This document shows positions 49,520-60,677 of a stretch of DNA of 64,000 nucleotides, piece by piece. The stretch is from Rhipicephalus microplus (taxonomy: Eukaryota; Arthropoda; Arachnida; Ixodida; Ixodidae). A program made the translations under genes and the position numbers. The number at the start of each line of letters is the position of its first letter. The stretch's first letter is position 1. The stretch is from NCBI RefSeq assembly GCF_043290135.1, contig NW_027464588.1:1127501-1191500 (forward strand), given 5' to 3'. A model generated the notes under the pieces. That model ran no database searches. It was not told the DNA's origin and saw only the letters and a list, made by a program, of their open reading frames with translations.

Positions 49520-50585
49520 TCATAACTTCCCCTGAGAGAGGATGTCTGCATAATCACTGTGATGTTTAAGTCTACGGTGCCGACGCCTGTACATTGCCTT
49601 TTCCACGACAGACGTTACAAGTGCAGCCGCCGACAGCAGGACAGCACTACGGCGGGACGAGAGAATCGGCCCATTAACGTTCCTTTCAGTGTAACTACGG
49701 CATAGTAGGGGCCGAAGCAAGCAGGTAGTGATGAGGCTCCGATTTGGAATTGATCGGCGCCGCCGATGCAGCAACCAGTGGATGCACGTCCGGTGAACGT
49801 AGAGCAGGAACAGTCTTCCGGAAGTTATCACTGGTCGTAAGAAGTCCAGCCGGAGCGTGAGCAGGAACAGGCAGAGTGGGAGTAACTGGCTCAACTGAAG
49901 CATGTACAGCTGCCATGTAAGCAGGCGAAGAATGATTAGCAGTAGCTGACCCGACCGAAACAGCCATCGTCGCCACGGAAGTACTCCCAATCAAAGCAGG
50001 TAGAACCATGGTATGCTCTACTGCAGGCAATACGGCAGGAGCAGGCGCATCAGGAGCACGGCCAGCTGGGACTCTAATAGGTGCAGCACAAGTGAGCACA
50101 CTAGCAGTCTGGGCCGGAATTGTCACAGTAAGGGAAGTCAAAGTATGGCGTGGTCTATCAATAGCTACAACCTTTGTGGACTGGCCTACGCTTAAGTAAT
50201 GTTCTCTACTTCCGCAACGCACACAGATAAGGGTCCTTGCAGGGTTAGCGGCAGCGTCGGCCCAGCAACTGTGACGAACCACAGCAGAACCACGCTCAAA
50301 CGTGCGCCGACGGCGACGCCAGAAAAACGGATTCGGACGCGCTGGTAGTCGAAGAGGGGGGGGGGGGGGGCGGAGTTATTCTTAAAAGAGAGAAAAGAAG
50401 GAAAAAGTGAACTCCGTCTCTGTCTCTCAGGGGGAGGACACCTCAGCAGTAGCTCACGAGGGGTGGGGGTAAGGAGAGATTCAAAGGATGAGATTAAAAG
50501 GTATAGAGATAGAGAGAGGCGCAGGAACAGAGAGACCACATACGGAAATAAGGGGAAAATAAGAAAAATGGACACGGTCGCAGAA
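49520..50585 (-). other. Ala/Pro-rich open frame region, unrecognised
   Basis: A 195-codon - strand frame (50282-49695) has one CVRCGSREHY motif, possibly half a zinc finger, then a long Ala/Val/Pro/Thr-rich low-complexity stretch. A second - frame (49990-49520) overlaps it. No known domain follows. Lying between the two LTR-like repeats, it may be the interior of one old element, but no protease, polymerase or integrase motif is present. Confidence 0.25.
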
Positions 50586-50954
50586 GCCCTAGGACGGGGC
50601 ACCACTCAGTGAGAGCTCTTGTCGGCGTCAAAAGATGGCGTAGGGCGAGCCGGTCGGCCAGAGCTGCGCTGTCGTCGGAGATCGCGGGGGCACAACAGAT
50701 CGGCCCGAAATCCAGCGAGCGAGCGCCAGCCCAGGGAGCTGTCGCAGTCGGCGAGCAGACGGCGACGGCTTGCGAAGCAGCCGGAAGAGGAACGCTCCGA
50801 AGGTTGGAAGCAAGTTCGCCAAGACACGTCTGTCGCGAAGACACAGCGTCGCATGAAAATGCCCCCAGCTTTTGTAATGCGCGGTCGACGCGCTCCTCTT
50901 TTATGGCAAGTTTTAGGTCCTTCTGAATCGAGAATTCAGCTCCGATCTTCAGAA
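50586..50954 (-). other. GC-rich segment with overlapping frames
   Basis: Frames in all three - phases and two + phases are open for 60-115 codons, as expected from GC-rich, stop-poor sequence rather than from a gene. It could be part of an LTR or leader of the surrounding old element. Confidence 0.25.
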
Positions 50955-51120
50955 TTTTAGGGGCGAAGCTCCTTAAAGCGGCACCCGTTCGTCCCTCATT
51001 GTCATGGTCGTTGTCATAGTGTGTAACAACTGTTTCATTTTGACCTGCAAGGTGGTGCCGGTGGGAGATTTCTCCTGTGCTTCGTTGAAGAATAAAAAGT
51101 TCGCGGCGTGCGCGTTACCT

Positions 51121-51830
51121 AAAAGCCGAATGCTCCTATCTCTCATTCCCCATTAGCAGCCATTGGCATGTACATTGAGCACTATCTGACAAGAAAGGGT
51201 TGCTACGTTATACTCGGCAGGTGTAACCTCCCTAGTTTTAGAAAGCGTTTAGCGAGCGTTGAGCCGCAGTGCCATGAATACAATGATCTAGTATATACCA
51301 TGAACTCGAGGTGGTTAAAGGTGGGAAGTAGATACGAAGCGCAAGCCGTAAGAAAGTAAAAGCCGAATGCTCCTGTTTCTCATTCCCCATTAGCAGCCAT
51401 TGGCATGTACATTGAGCACTATCTGACAAGGAAGGGTTGCTTCGTTATACTCGGCAGGTGTCACCTCCTTAGTTTTAGAAAGCGTTTAGCGAGCGTTGAG
51501 CCGCAGTGCCATGAATACAATGATGTAGTATATACCATGAACTCAAGGTGGTTAAAGGTGGGAAGTAGATACGAAGCGCAAGCCGTAAGAAAGTAAAAGC
51601 CGAATTCTCCCGTCTTTATTTCCCATTAGCAGCCATTGGCATGTACATTGAGCACTATCTGACAGGAAAAGGTTGCTACGTTATACTCGCCGGGGGTAAC
51701 CTCCTTGGTTTTAGAAAGGTTTTGCGAGCGTTGGGCCGCAGTGCCATGAATACAGTGAACTAGTATATACCATGAACTCGAGGTGGTTAAAGGTGGGAAG
51801 TAGACCCGAAGCGCTAGCCGTAAGAAAGTG
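51121..51830 (+). repeat. Three tandem 237-bp units
   Basis: Units start at 51121, 51358 and 51595 with AAAAGCCGAATGCTCC (AATTC in the third); the period is exactly 237 both times. Units 1 and 2 keep a 63-codon open frame starting MYIEHYLT and differ at few codons; unit 3 is interrupted. The last unit is slightly shorter because of small deletions. Confidence 0.95.
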
Positions 51831-51934
51831 TGCGTGTGCCACTTTTCGTTTAGTCTTTGGAATGTCCGCTGGATAGCGGCGCTTCTATATGGGGGATACA
51901 TGATGAAAAGATGCGAGATGGTGGTACTTGGAGT

Positions 51935-52128
51935 GTTGAATAGATGGACGAACGGACACACAAACAGATGCATGGATGGACGCATGAACAGACGCAGGGG
52001 CGGATGCATGAACGAACGCAGGGACGGACGCACGAACAGACGCACACACGGAAGGGCGGATGGACGCATGGACGGTCACACAGACGGACGCATGGACGGA
52101 TGGAATCAAGAACGAATGGACGGACGAT
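51935..52128. repeat. GACGCATGGACG-type minisatellite
   Basis: Degenerate 8-16 base units of ACGGACGCA / GATGGACGCATG type over about 190 bases. Confidence 0.85.
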
Positions 52129-52384
52129 TGCTTCGCTCCACTCTCCATCATTCACTCCGTGGATATGCTGCCATGTTTTTCTCTGCAGATTCGGGGACGG
52201 GATTCCGTTCTACAATTTGTCGAAGGTCAGCATGAGCAATGTGTTTAATTTCTATAATGTATTGCGCAGCGGTCTCGCTCGGTGGTTGCGTTCGTTTTGA
52301 AGGAGGCACGTAGGCACATCGGATCGACTTGTTTGTCGCCCACATGGGTTCGAATAGCATACTCGTCGCCAATTGTTGTACCAT

Positions 52385-52690
52385 GCTTCAGACACCCGAC
52401 GCACGGTGAACACGAGGCTCGGCGCCTGAAACGCGGGCCGGGAAGAAGAATAAAGTTTCACAAATGAGACCCCGGCTGAAACTCTCTTTATATGTACACA
52501 GGCATCACTATATATTATTTATGCAACGCCCTGTGTGGTGCCAGGAAACCGGTTCCAAAACCGTAGCAGAAACCAAAACCACGACACCATATTATCCCCC
52601 CTTAAAAACGAAGAAGATGCAGGATCCTACACGCAACCAATGCATAATAGGAACAAGAACAGACAATATACACAAAAATGTAGCGAAACA
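52385..52690 (-). repeat. LTR-like repeat, copy B
   Basis: Partner of 48985-49260. On the - strand it carries AAACTTTATTCTTC (a polyadenylation-like signal in inverse), ends near the CGTGCGTCGGGTGTC words, and is followed by ACAATTGGCGACGAG, which resembles the leader or primer site seen after some Gypsy LTRs. Copies A and B are 3.4 kb apart and roughly 70% alike. Confidence 0.55.
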
Positions 52691-53048
52691 AACACCAAAA
52701 TAAAGTGAGGAAATGCACAGACAACACGAAATATGCATAAGTAATGCACACTTGAAAAAATAGCACCGCACCTATATTTAGAGCTTTTCAGCTTAATAGC
52801 AAAGCCATAGGTTGGTGGTAGATAACGCTATTTTGAGAAACGGTACACGAATGCGTGTATAGAAATATCGGAAATAAATTCAAGGGCTTCGTGTTTTTCG
52901 AACTACTTGGGGGACACGTCGCTTGTGGGACGTGTCCCTTTGTATGCACACCGAGGCCCGGTACGGGAACGCGTGCGACACTGACATGCCTAGTCAGCAA
53001 ATGTACGTGTCGCTGGAACATAGATTCCAATGAAATCGAATAAACAAT
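52691..53048. other. 3' flank of the GDPD gene
   Basis: No gene is seen. On the coding (-) strand I find no AATAAA within 150 bases of the stop codon, so the polyadenylation site is not assigned. Confidence 0.4.
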
Positions 53049-54095
53049 TTATGTCATACATTGATTCGGTTCTATCAAAAAAGCTAGTGTCCGGATCGCC
53101 GAAAACGGGCGAGTACCAGACCACCAGTAGAAAGGCATAGCTACAACCTTACGCTGCGCTTTTTGTTCTAATAAGTCCGTCATGATGGGCACTCGTAGAA
53201 TGCGCCTAAAATAGTCCTTCTCTACGCGTTTTCTTGGCGTCCAGGCGATCACGTGCACGCCTCGGTCATGCCACGTGCGAACACTGTCGAAGTTCAATCT
53301 ATCCTTCCACAAAAGAACGGCAGATGCACCGGTGATGTAATGAAGCAGGCCGGTGTTGAGTGCCTGCTCGAGAAGCCAGTCAGCGATGACCGCCTTGTAA
53401 TGCTTATTGGGGATTTCGTAGCGAGGACGTCGCCTTTCCGGGTCTTCGTACGCAAGCAGCCCGGGTCGCCAGGTTAGCGCCGTAACGATGTCGGGGTATT
53501 TAAGCCGCAGGGCGTAAATGAAGTCTGCATTGGGTGAGGAGACTAGCCCTAGGCGGTACAGTTCAGGCCACTGGCTGAATAGCACGCCGAGCAGCGCCAC
53601 GGCGCGGTCATCGTACCTTTTGACGTGGACGATGAACCGCAGTCCTTGGCGAAGGCACTCATGGATGCCTTCTTGGAGTGTCGGAACGCGAGTGCAGTCG
53701 CGGCATTTCTTGGAAAGTGGATCATTGCTTGTGGCATCCACTTGTCGCAGGTCAGCAAAAGACGTGTTTGCCAGGAATCCCTCGCTGCTCGTCGTCCTCT
53801 CGAGGTTGTCGTCGTAGAAGAGCACCCCGACGTTGTCTCGCGTGAAGGACAGGTCCAGTTCGATGCCTGCCGCCTTTGCCTCGCGCGCCGCTTGTATTGA
53901 GTCCAGGGTGAATTCCGGCGCGTAGCGGCTGGAACCGCCATGCGCAAACAGGGGCGGCAGCCGTGACGCGTTTGAGCCATCGCCTTTGCCGAAAATGACC
54001 TCCACGGCGACCTCGTTGTCTACGGGAGGCAGAGAAAACAACAGCGTGATATAATACGTAACCGCCACAAAAATCAACAAGAATTTCCAGGCCAT
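53049..54095 (-). CDS. GDE1-like glycerophosphodiester phosphodiesterase, active site altered
   Basis: An intact 348-codon intronless frame. I start it at the ATG of MAWKFLLIF (54095), since the frame further upstream has no ATG. Residues 5-23 form a membrane anchor, as in animal GDE1. The GDPD barrel follows: AHGGSSRYAPE (His52), GIELDLSF (Glu79, Asp81), VLFYDDNLERTT, VPTLQEGIHECL, VHVKRY, ITALTW-like VTALTWRPG, VIAWTPRKR and VPIMTD near the end. Family enzymes cleave glycerophosphodiesters. Here the Arg normally after the first His is absent, the second catalytic His is Tyr94, and the acidic metal ligand of the (D/E)-x-K motif is His157. It may therefore be a pseudoenzyme or have changed chemistry. 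It is not the secreted arachnid sphingomyelinase D type, since it is anchored and lacks that family's signatures. The absence of introns suggests a retrocopy origin. Confidence 0.88.
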   Translation of the reverse strand: MAWKFLLIFVAVTYYITLLFSLPPVDNEVAVEVIFGKGDGSNASRLPPLFAHGGSSRYAPEFTLDSIQAAREAKAAGIELDLSFTRDNVGVLFYDDNLERTTSSEGFLANTSFADLRQVDATSNDPLSKKCRDCTRVPTLQEGIHECLRQGLRFIVHVKRYDDRAVALLGVLFSQWPELYRLGLVSSPNADFIYALRLKYPDIVTALTWRPGLLAYEDPERRRPRYEIPNKHYKAVIADWLLEQALNTGLLHYITGASAVLLWKDRLNFDSVRTWHDRGVHVIAWTPRKRVEKDYFRRILRVPIMTDLLEQKAQRKVVAMPFYWWSGTRPFSAIRTLAFLIEPNQCMT

Positions 54096-55039
54096 GTGAG
54101 TTAGTTCTCCGAGGTCGCCGTGGAAAGTGCAGCAGAGGCGAGATCCGCGGGATGGCGTGGCCAACGTCCCGATGGCTGGCTATATGGCCTGGGCTCTTGA
54201 TGGCTTTACAGATACGTGGATAATGATCGCGTTAGTGATGATGATTATTCGATTGCGATGACAGGAAGAACAGTAGACACACTCTTGTTGAAAAATTCAT
54301 TTATTTCGGTGTTAAGTAAAGGAATGAGGGATTATCTAGCCGTCATAAGTAAGAGAAAGTGATTAGAAATCCCAGTTAGTTTAAGGCAGCTAAAGTAAAG
54401 GGATAAAAATACGAGAATAAAATAAGTGGTGACATTAATAAGAGTGACTTGATTGGAACTAGAATTTTTCTACCGAGAGACATGCCGTGAACGTGCCTCT
54501 TTTTGAAATCAGCCTGGTTTCGCACAATGGATCGAGCCGGCGTCAGTGTGATGTTGTTGGCTGTGAGCGTAACGTCAGCGTTGTCGGCGAGCAAGAATTC
54601 AGTAATGATGCGGATAAGTAAAGAATAAAATCACCCCTTGGAGCGCGATTCGAACACAGGCTTTCTCTGACAGAGGCAGGTACTTTTTCACAAAGCTACA
54701 TTCCTGATAGAAGCTGCCTAAAAAAAAAGAGTGAAGAAAGAAACAAAAAAGAAGAAACTTTAGGTAGGCACCTCGTAATGGCCCACTACGGCGAGGAAGA
54801 AGTGGACAATCATACCAGGCGTCACGATATGTGAGTTGTAACATAGAGGGTCGTTAAAGGCCTATTCGCATCAAAGCATTTCGAGCTAATTGATCATAAC
54901 CATCACCAACAAAGTCAGCAAAGTGTGCAGCTGCTGCGCATATTTATTAGAGGCACGTAATGGATTTCGCCGGTTTCAAGAATAACCACATTACGACGTA
55001 GTGACCGCTTTGCAATTGCGATTTGGCCATTTTCCGTTA
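54096..55039. other. 5' flank of the GDPD gene, no feature
   Basis: No TATA-like element or initiator that I can defend. The 30 or so codons just upstream of the ATG show weak similarity to the same region of the pseudogene (a HGDL/HSDL word), so the shared segment extends slightly beyond the coding start. Confidence 0.4.
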
Positions 55040-55189
55040 CAAGGTACAGTTAGTCAATCCCCCTTGGGGGTATGAGCCAAGATATTTAGGCGACAAAACA
55101 AAATATAATTGCACTCAATTCATGGCCAATTCCCACAGTGGGTATGAGCCATGGGCAATAGGTGAACAAAAACAAGAACGTGATAATTT
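55040..55189 (+). mobile_element. Two diverged LINE 3' ends
   Basis: GGGGGTATGAGCCAAGATA (55062) and CCAATTCCCACAGTGGGTAT (55124) correspond to the last bases of the LINE ending at 56372 (CATTCCCCCACAGTGGGTAT). They suggest earlier insertions of the same family placed head-to-tail before the next copy. Confidence 0.6.
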
Positions 55190-56140
55190 AGCCCGGTGGA
55201 AATTCAATTCGACGACATTTTTCCTAATAATGCCAAATTGCTTTCCCATAATATTTTGGATGGTTTACTACAAGATCACCTGCGCCGTATTACAACGAAC
55301 GTTATTATTGCTACAGACGCATCGCAATACGACGAAAAGTCAGGGGTTAATATTTTCAGCCCAATTTTGAATTGGATTTATTCCCTTCGACTACCCGATT
55401 TCATACCCGTTTTTGTGGCTGAGTTTCTGGCAGTGGTGCTCGCCTTACGCAAGTTAGATACAGAAATTACATCAGTTGTCATAATAACAGATTCCCTATC
55501 TCTCTGTGCGGCACTTTCCGTTGGTGCTGATAATGACGTAACAAAGGCGTTCCGTGCACTAGTACCTGCGCATTTGAGAAAAGTACGATTAGTTTGGGTG
55601 CCTGGACATAAAGGTTTGTTTCTAAATGAAATAGCCGATTCCTTAGCTAAGTCGTCAATCAGCGAACCAATTCTACTGCTCTGTCCATCATCCGCTTATG
55701 AGACTGCTGCTCGATTCCGCAGACGTACGCTTATGCAAGTCTTTAAAGGTTCAGCACTAACAAACTCTACAGAATATCGCCATTTATTATATCCCCGGCG
55801 AAGAGACTTTTGCCGCACTCGAAAACAAGAAGTAGCTATCACAAGGCTGCGTTTCCGGGTACCAAATCTAAATTTCTATAAACACAGGTCTGCTCAGGCA
55901 CCTTCGCCACTGTGTGCATTATGTGATGAACTGTAAACAATAGACCATTTCTTTTTGACCTGCAGGCAGTTTAACACATTACGAAAAACCCTATTAGAAA
56001 TACCTTTACGTGGTATTGGTATGGACTTATCTCTGCCTGTCATTTTGTCTTTTAGAGCTTACATTTCTGGTTTCTTTATTGCGACAGTATGCGCGGCCGT
56101 CCGGGACTATACTGATGAAACTAATAGGTTGACTAATTAA
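55190..56140 (+). pseudogene. LINE ORF2 end: RNase H and zinc motif
   Basis: RNase H catalytic set: IATDAS, EFLAVVLAL, IITDSLSL and WVPGHKGLFLNEIADSLA. The C-terminal zinc motif C-x2-C-x7-H-x4-C is split by TAA at 55934-55936, where a Glu codon is likely (CALCDEL, then TIDHFFLTC). The frame then stays open to 56140. Everything upstream of RNase H is missing. The family differs from the LINE at 25190, with less than half the residues shared by eye. Confidence 0.88.
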
Positions 56141-56373
56141 CCAGTTTCATTATCCTAACAGGTCCACATAATTATATACGTGTAAAATCAGATTATTGCT
56201 CTATTCTAAGAATAAATTCGTTTATGTAAATATTTGTATGCAATACATTAAGCACCACACTTTCCTAGACTATCGGTAATCTTTCTGTTAAATGTCCATC
56301 ATTCCAAATCTGAACAGTAAATTTTGAAACCACTCGATTCTTGGCCATTCCCCCACAGTGGGTATGCGCCACT

Positions 56374-56490
<117 letters not shown>

Positions 56491-56899
56491 AATTGCACTT
56501 CCAGTAGGCATGCATTCTTAAGAGGGCTACTGTATTGCCCACAGCAGTTCCTTTCCTCACGGCAAGGTTGAGGTCACCACTGCGAAGACCAACAAGTGAA
56601 TGAGAAAACTGTGCGAGTGGGTACAGATATTGTTTTTGCGTTCTAGTCTTGAAAGAGAAGCTCAAGCGTCCTTGAGCTTTCACTTTCCCTGATCTCGTCG
56701 CTTACAGGTCTGCTTTCTGCCGTCGCGGATTTTCTAGAAATCGTTCGCTACCGACCGGCTCATTTTCGACCACGTTTAAGCTGGCAAAGGTGCGATATCA
56801 CCCTCTTGAGTGCACCCTCATAGTGGTCCACTTGAGACGCCTGCCCTTTTCATGGGCTCATACGAGGAAAGGGCCGATATGGCACATGTACTTTGACAA
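56491..56899. other. No recognised feature
   Basis: About 400 bases of unclassified sequence between two LINE remnants. The final part may be degraded ORF2 of the second. Confidence 0.35.
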
Positions 56900-57150
56900 T
56901 GCGCAACGAACAAATATAGGCCACGAAAGAGGAGGATGTCAGCTCAAGGACCCTCTAAAGCGGGCTGCCTTGCTGAGCGATGGCAAGCAGCCCTTTTCAG
57001 CAAGGCTCCCAAAAACCAGATATGGGCCATACAGTGGGCCAGGGCCATCGCGGAGGACCTCGGAAGATTTTACTCCAACAATAGATCACTGGCAGCCTAT
57101 CCCCGGGTGCAGCAACAACCATCGGACAAATGAAGTTTATTCAATTCAAA
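56900..57150 (+). pseudogene. LINE ORF2 C-terminal fragment
   Basis: A + frame with AERWQAALFSKAPKNQIWAI and WARAIAEDLG matches the last residues of tick RNase-H LINEs (a WE.AL.S....Q...V.RA...A pattern). It is followed by AATGAAGTTTATTCAA, a tail-like 3' end. Only the very end of the element is present. Confidence 0.6.
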
Positions 57151-58036
57151 CAAGGTGAGGTGCCTTGCACAATTGATGCACACGGTTTTCTCATCGCTTC
57201 AGGGAATACGCCGCAGTCTGTGGTGGCGCAATTTATAACTTCTTTCGAGTAGATACGTGCGGAGCTTACCACAAACTGCCATTTCTGCTTTATTTTTTGA
57301 TTACTATGTCAGAAAGGAGTGGTTGGCCATGTGTAGTTCTCAAGAGATTCTGGTTCTGCAGTCCATACCTGTGCATAACTGGGGTACTGAGTGGCATTGG
57401 ACGCTCACTTTGTCATTTAGGCAAAGCCAGATAGGCTCTATACTATTGTGTTTACCGACAAACCGATGCGCAGAACAACAATATCATGAGCCGGCACGTG
57501 CTATTTTCGTGCGATTCTTCCCCTTCTGTCGCACTTCAAGAACTTGTGCATCGATTTGTCTAGCGTTAGATGTAATAAACGCAATGAGATAAAGAAGTAC
57601 AAAAAGAGAAAAAATGAAGTGCGAGAGTAAGAGAAAAGACAGACCTTGGCGAAAAAAAAAAAAGAAATTGCGCAGGTAGTGTTGCAATCCGCCTACCCAC
57701 GATCGTTGCGCGCCTGGCTCGCTAGCAGAACGTAACATAGCCTTGTATAGTATACGATGGTATTTTATTGTATAGCGACGTGGTGGAAAAGGTAGATAAG
57801 AGAGAGAAAAACAAAAAAAGATGAGAGAGCGTAAGATAATGCGAAGAAGAACAGGAATAAAAAGAGCAGGACAAAAAAAAGCGAACAAAAAGAAAAGAGA
57901 CGCAGAAAAAAAGTCAATTTCATAGCAAGGGCGAAAGCTAGAAAATGACAAGCACCCTGAAGCTTGCAGCATGCAAAACTGAAGCACGAGGAAGAACGCT
58001 AAAAAATGTTCAGGTATGCACAGCACGACCGCAAGC
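57151..58036. other. No recognised feature
   Basis: About 900 bases. 57590-58000 is a purine-rich AGAAAAGAG stretch whose reverse strand gives a hydrophobic 184-codon frame (Phe/Leu/Ser-rich), best explained by base composition. Confidence 0.4.
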
Positions 58037-58058
58037 AAAAGAGAGAGAGAGTTTGCCT

Positions 58059-60677
58059 TTATTTAAACATATCCTGAAGAGGCTGAGAAAGGGCCATTCC
58101 GACCCTTAATTCAACCTGGAGGCTCCGCCCAGGATGGCGCTGGCAGCCGAAGGCTCGTAACGATGTCCCGGGCCCTCTGAACTGCCTGTAGTTGCTGCTT
58201 GTATTCGTTTCTCTTGAGGGCTTCCTGCCAAGCCTCTGGAATAGTGCTGCGCTGTGGGTCAAAGCATGTGTTCAAAATTGCAATAGGGATGGTTGCAAAG
58301 GGAGCATGTGGGTGGTGTGTCGGGGTCGACTATATGTAAAGTGAATGGTGTTATGTACGTACGTGTTTGCAATCTTCTTAGAGCTAGAGCTTGTGGTTTG
58401 TTAAGTTTTGGCTGCGGTGCTGGAAGGCACGTCTTTGTCCCCGGTAATGTGAAGTAATCTCGTAGTATGTGAGTGCTTTGTCCTGGCTGCAGAGATTCTC
58501 GTACCGCTCACTCATCGAGGGGTCGTTGTCCGCGGCGTGGCATGTGAGCTCACTCGCCAGGCGGTTGACCTCTTCGTTGGGATTGCAGTGGTCGAGTCCC
58601 GGTAACTTTACCATGTGGGCTGGGAATCAGGATACGTAGATTTGAGCTTTTTCTTCTTGAATAAGTGTTTCTTTGCTCTCGTACTCTCTAATTGCGTTGA
58701 CGGTGAGTTTTCCAGTGCTTCGAGCTACTAGGCCTGCAGCGAACGTTCGTGCCACCGTCTTAGAGTCCGTGTATATTGGGAGTAGGCTTGGCAGCTCTGC
58801 AAGGCTAGCGCGATCGCCATTTTCTCTGCTTCGTGGACTCTGCTTGTTTGGACGGTTACCGCGTTTATTAGGTTTCCGTCTATATCAACGACCGCTATGG
58901 CATACGCCTCCCTGCCGTAGTAGCGGGCGGCATCTATGAATAGCGCTTGCGTGGTGTGTTTTTTTGCCTTGTTTATGAGCGCCCTCGCTCTGTCTTTCCT
59001 TCGCCCTTTGTTGAACAATGGGTGAACGTTGCGAGCGATTGGCTCAACTTTAATGTGTTTCCTCACGTCATTACCAAGTTGCGTTCTTTTCTCTGGTTGA
59101 AAAATTGGGCAAATGCCTGCGTCTCGTAGGATGAGATGGCCTACCTGCGTCAATGACAGGCGTGTGATCTGTGCCACTCTCTGAGCCTCAAAAATTTCTT
59201 CGGCTGTGTTGTGCAGACCGAGTTGCTCGAGTTTCTCGTTGCTCGTACTATTGCGCAAGCCGAGTGCCGTTTTCAGTCCCTTGCGGAGCATGGAGTCGAC
59301 CTTTTTGATTTCAGCCTTCGTAAGTTTCAGAAACGGGAACGCGTATGCTACGTCACTTACCAGAAAGGCGTGATACGCCTTCATGATGTCTTCTAGGAGG
59401 CCTGCTCTTTTGTTGGGGATTGCAGCAAAGCCTCTTGCAAAATTGTTCATGCTTTTTTCAAGTCGCTTCAGTGCTTCTTTGTTGTGGCCCTCCTTGGCGT
59501 TTAACGTTAACTCTAGTACCTTAACCGTATACCCTTGCGATATCGTTTGGTTGTTCTCAGCTTTGAGCAATACTTGTTGCCCCTCTTCGTCCGAATTTCG
59601 TCGAGGGTAAAAGAGAGTTAGAGTAGATTCAGTGGGGGAGAGTGCAAGTCCAGTTGGCTTAAGAAATACTTTGGTTGTAGTCAGTGCTTGTTGAAGGATT
59701 GCTTCCAAGGCACCATATGAGTGGCCACATGGGACCCATATGGTAATATGTTCCACGTATATGGCATGGTGCGTGGATGGAATTTGAGCGAGCTTCTCCG
59801 ACAACCAGTGCATCGCCACATTAAAGATCAGTGGCGAGAGCCCTGACCATTGTGGGGTGCCGGTATTTCTGAGTTGTTCGGGTTCACCGCATTGCTCTCC
59901 TATGGGTATGGTGGTGGTTCGGTTCGCCAGAAAGGCTTTATTGTAGTCGTAGTATTTCTCGCCTAAGTTCATGTGCGATATCTCACCCATTATGTGTTCA
60001 TGTTTTACGGTGTCAAAGGCCTTGGCGAGGTCCAGGGATTATACGGCTTTGGGTGTGTGGAAGAGCCCGTAACATATGTGTTCTCTTAACATCAACATGG
60101 CATCCTGTGTGGACAGTGCCCTGCGGAAGCCAATAATATTGTGTCGAAAGAGCCCATTGCTCTCAGTGTGGTTCATGACACGGTTGAGTATTGCATGCTT
60201 ACCTACTTTTCCAACGAAAGATGTGAGTGATATGGGCCTTAAGGTATTGATGCTCAGCGGTTTTCCAGGTTTCGGGATGAGCAAAACCTTGGCACTACGC
60301 CATTCTTGTGGCACGGTACCCGTTTCCCATGCCTCATTTATCTTCTTAGTAATGATTAAAATTGCTTTATCGTCTAAATTTCGTAGCAGTTTATTGTCGG
60401 TGCCATTTGGCCCTCGCGCCGATCTGCCATTCAGTTGCTGCAGAGTGTACCGTATTTCAGCTTCGCTGAATGGTTCATCTAGCTTTCCTTGTGGTCGACC
60501 TCCATATGAGAGATTTTTGTTTTGCCATGCTACTGCTTTGCTTTCCAGTGGGAGATATTTTTGGTCTAGTGTTTTGGGGAGAGCTTGGGATCCACCACTA
60601 TCCTGGGCATGCTTGTGCATCAATCGTTCAGTTTGCAGCTGGGTGCCTTCACTGGTGGGTTTTTCGCTGTCCGCCAT
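58059..60677 (-). pseudogene. LINE reverse transcriptase and RNase H, with lost catalytic box
   Basis: Finger and palm motifs: LNGRSARGPNG, VPQEWRSAKVLLIPKPGK, LRPISLTSFVGK, FRRALSTQDAM, then TAA at 60039-60041, then LDLAKAFDTVKH (motif A). Motif B is degraded (GTPQWSGLSPLIFN). The usual F/YADD box reads YVEHITIW, so both catalytic Asp are gone. RNase H follows: FIDAARY with EKMAIALAL, a frameshift near 58790, then IYTDSKTVA, a second break, then LPG...NEEVNRLASEL. The zinc motif near 58290 is also interrupted. The copy is long dead. Confidence 0.9.

Larger units (their letters stand above)
50955..52160 (+). mobile_element. TIR element carrying three 237-bp tandem units
   Basis: Begins TTTTAGGGGCGAAGCTCC (50955) and ends near GCTTCGCTCCAC (52130-52141) plus TCCGTGGATATGCTG. 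These inverted GGGGCGAAGC-type ends are shared with 35186-35412 and 7236-7310. The interior is a threefold tandem repeat followed by a GGACG minisatellite. There is no transposase frame. Confidence 0.65.

Noticed and set aside
50494..50960. Several overlapping frames of 65-116 codons on both strands
   Set aside because: GC-rich DNA with few stops. Five frames are open at once and none has a domain.
53049..54095. Assignment as a secreted sphingomyelinase D of the arachnid type
   Set aside because: The N-terminal anchor, the order of motifs (IELD, LERTT, VIAWT, MTD) and the length fit GDE1-like GDPD enzymes. The secreted family's hallmarks are not visible.
57484..58038. A 184-codon hydrophobic - strand frame that looks like a membrane protein
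   Set aside because: It lies on the pyrimidine-rich complement of an A/G-rich stretch. Phe/Leu/Ser/Tyr bias follows from composition, and there is no domain.
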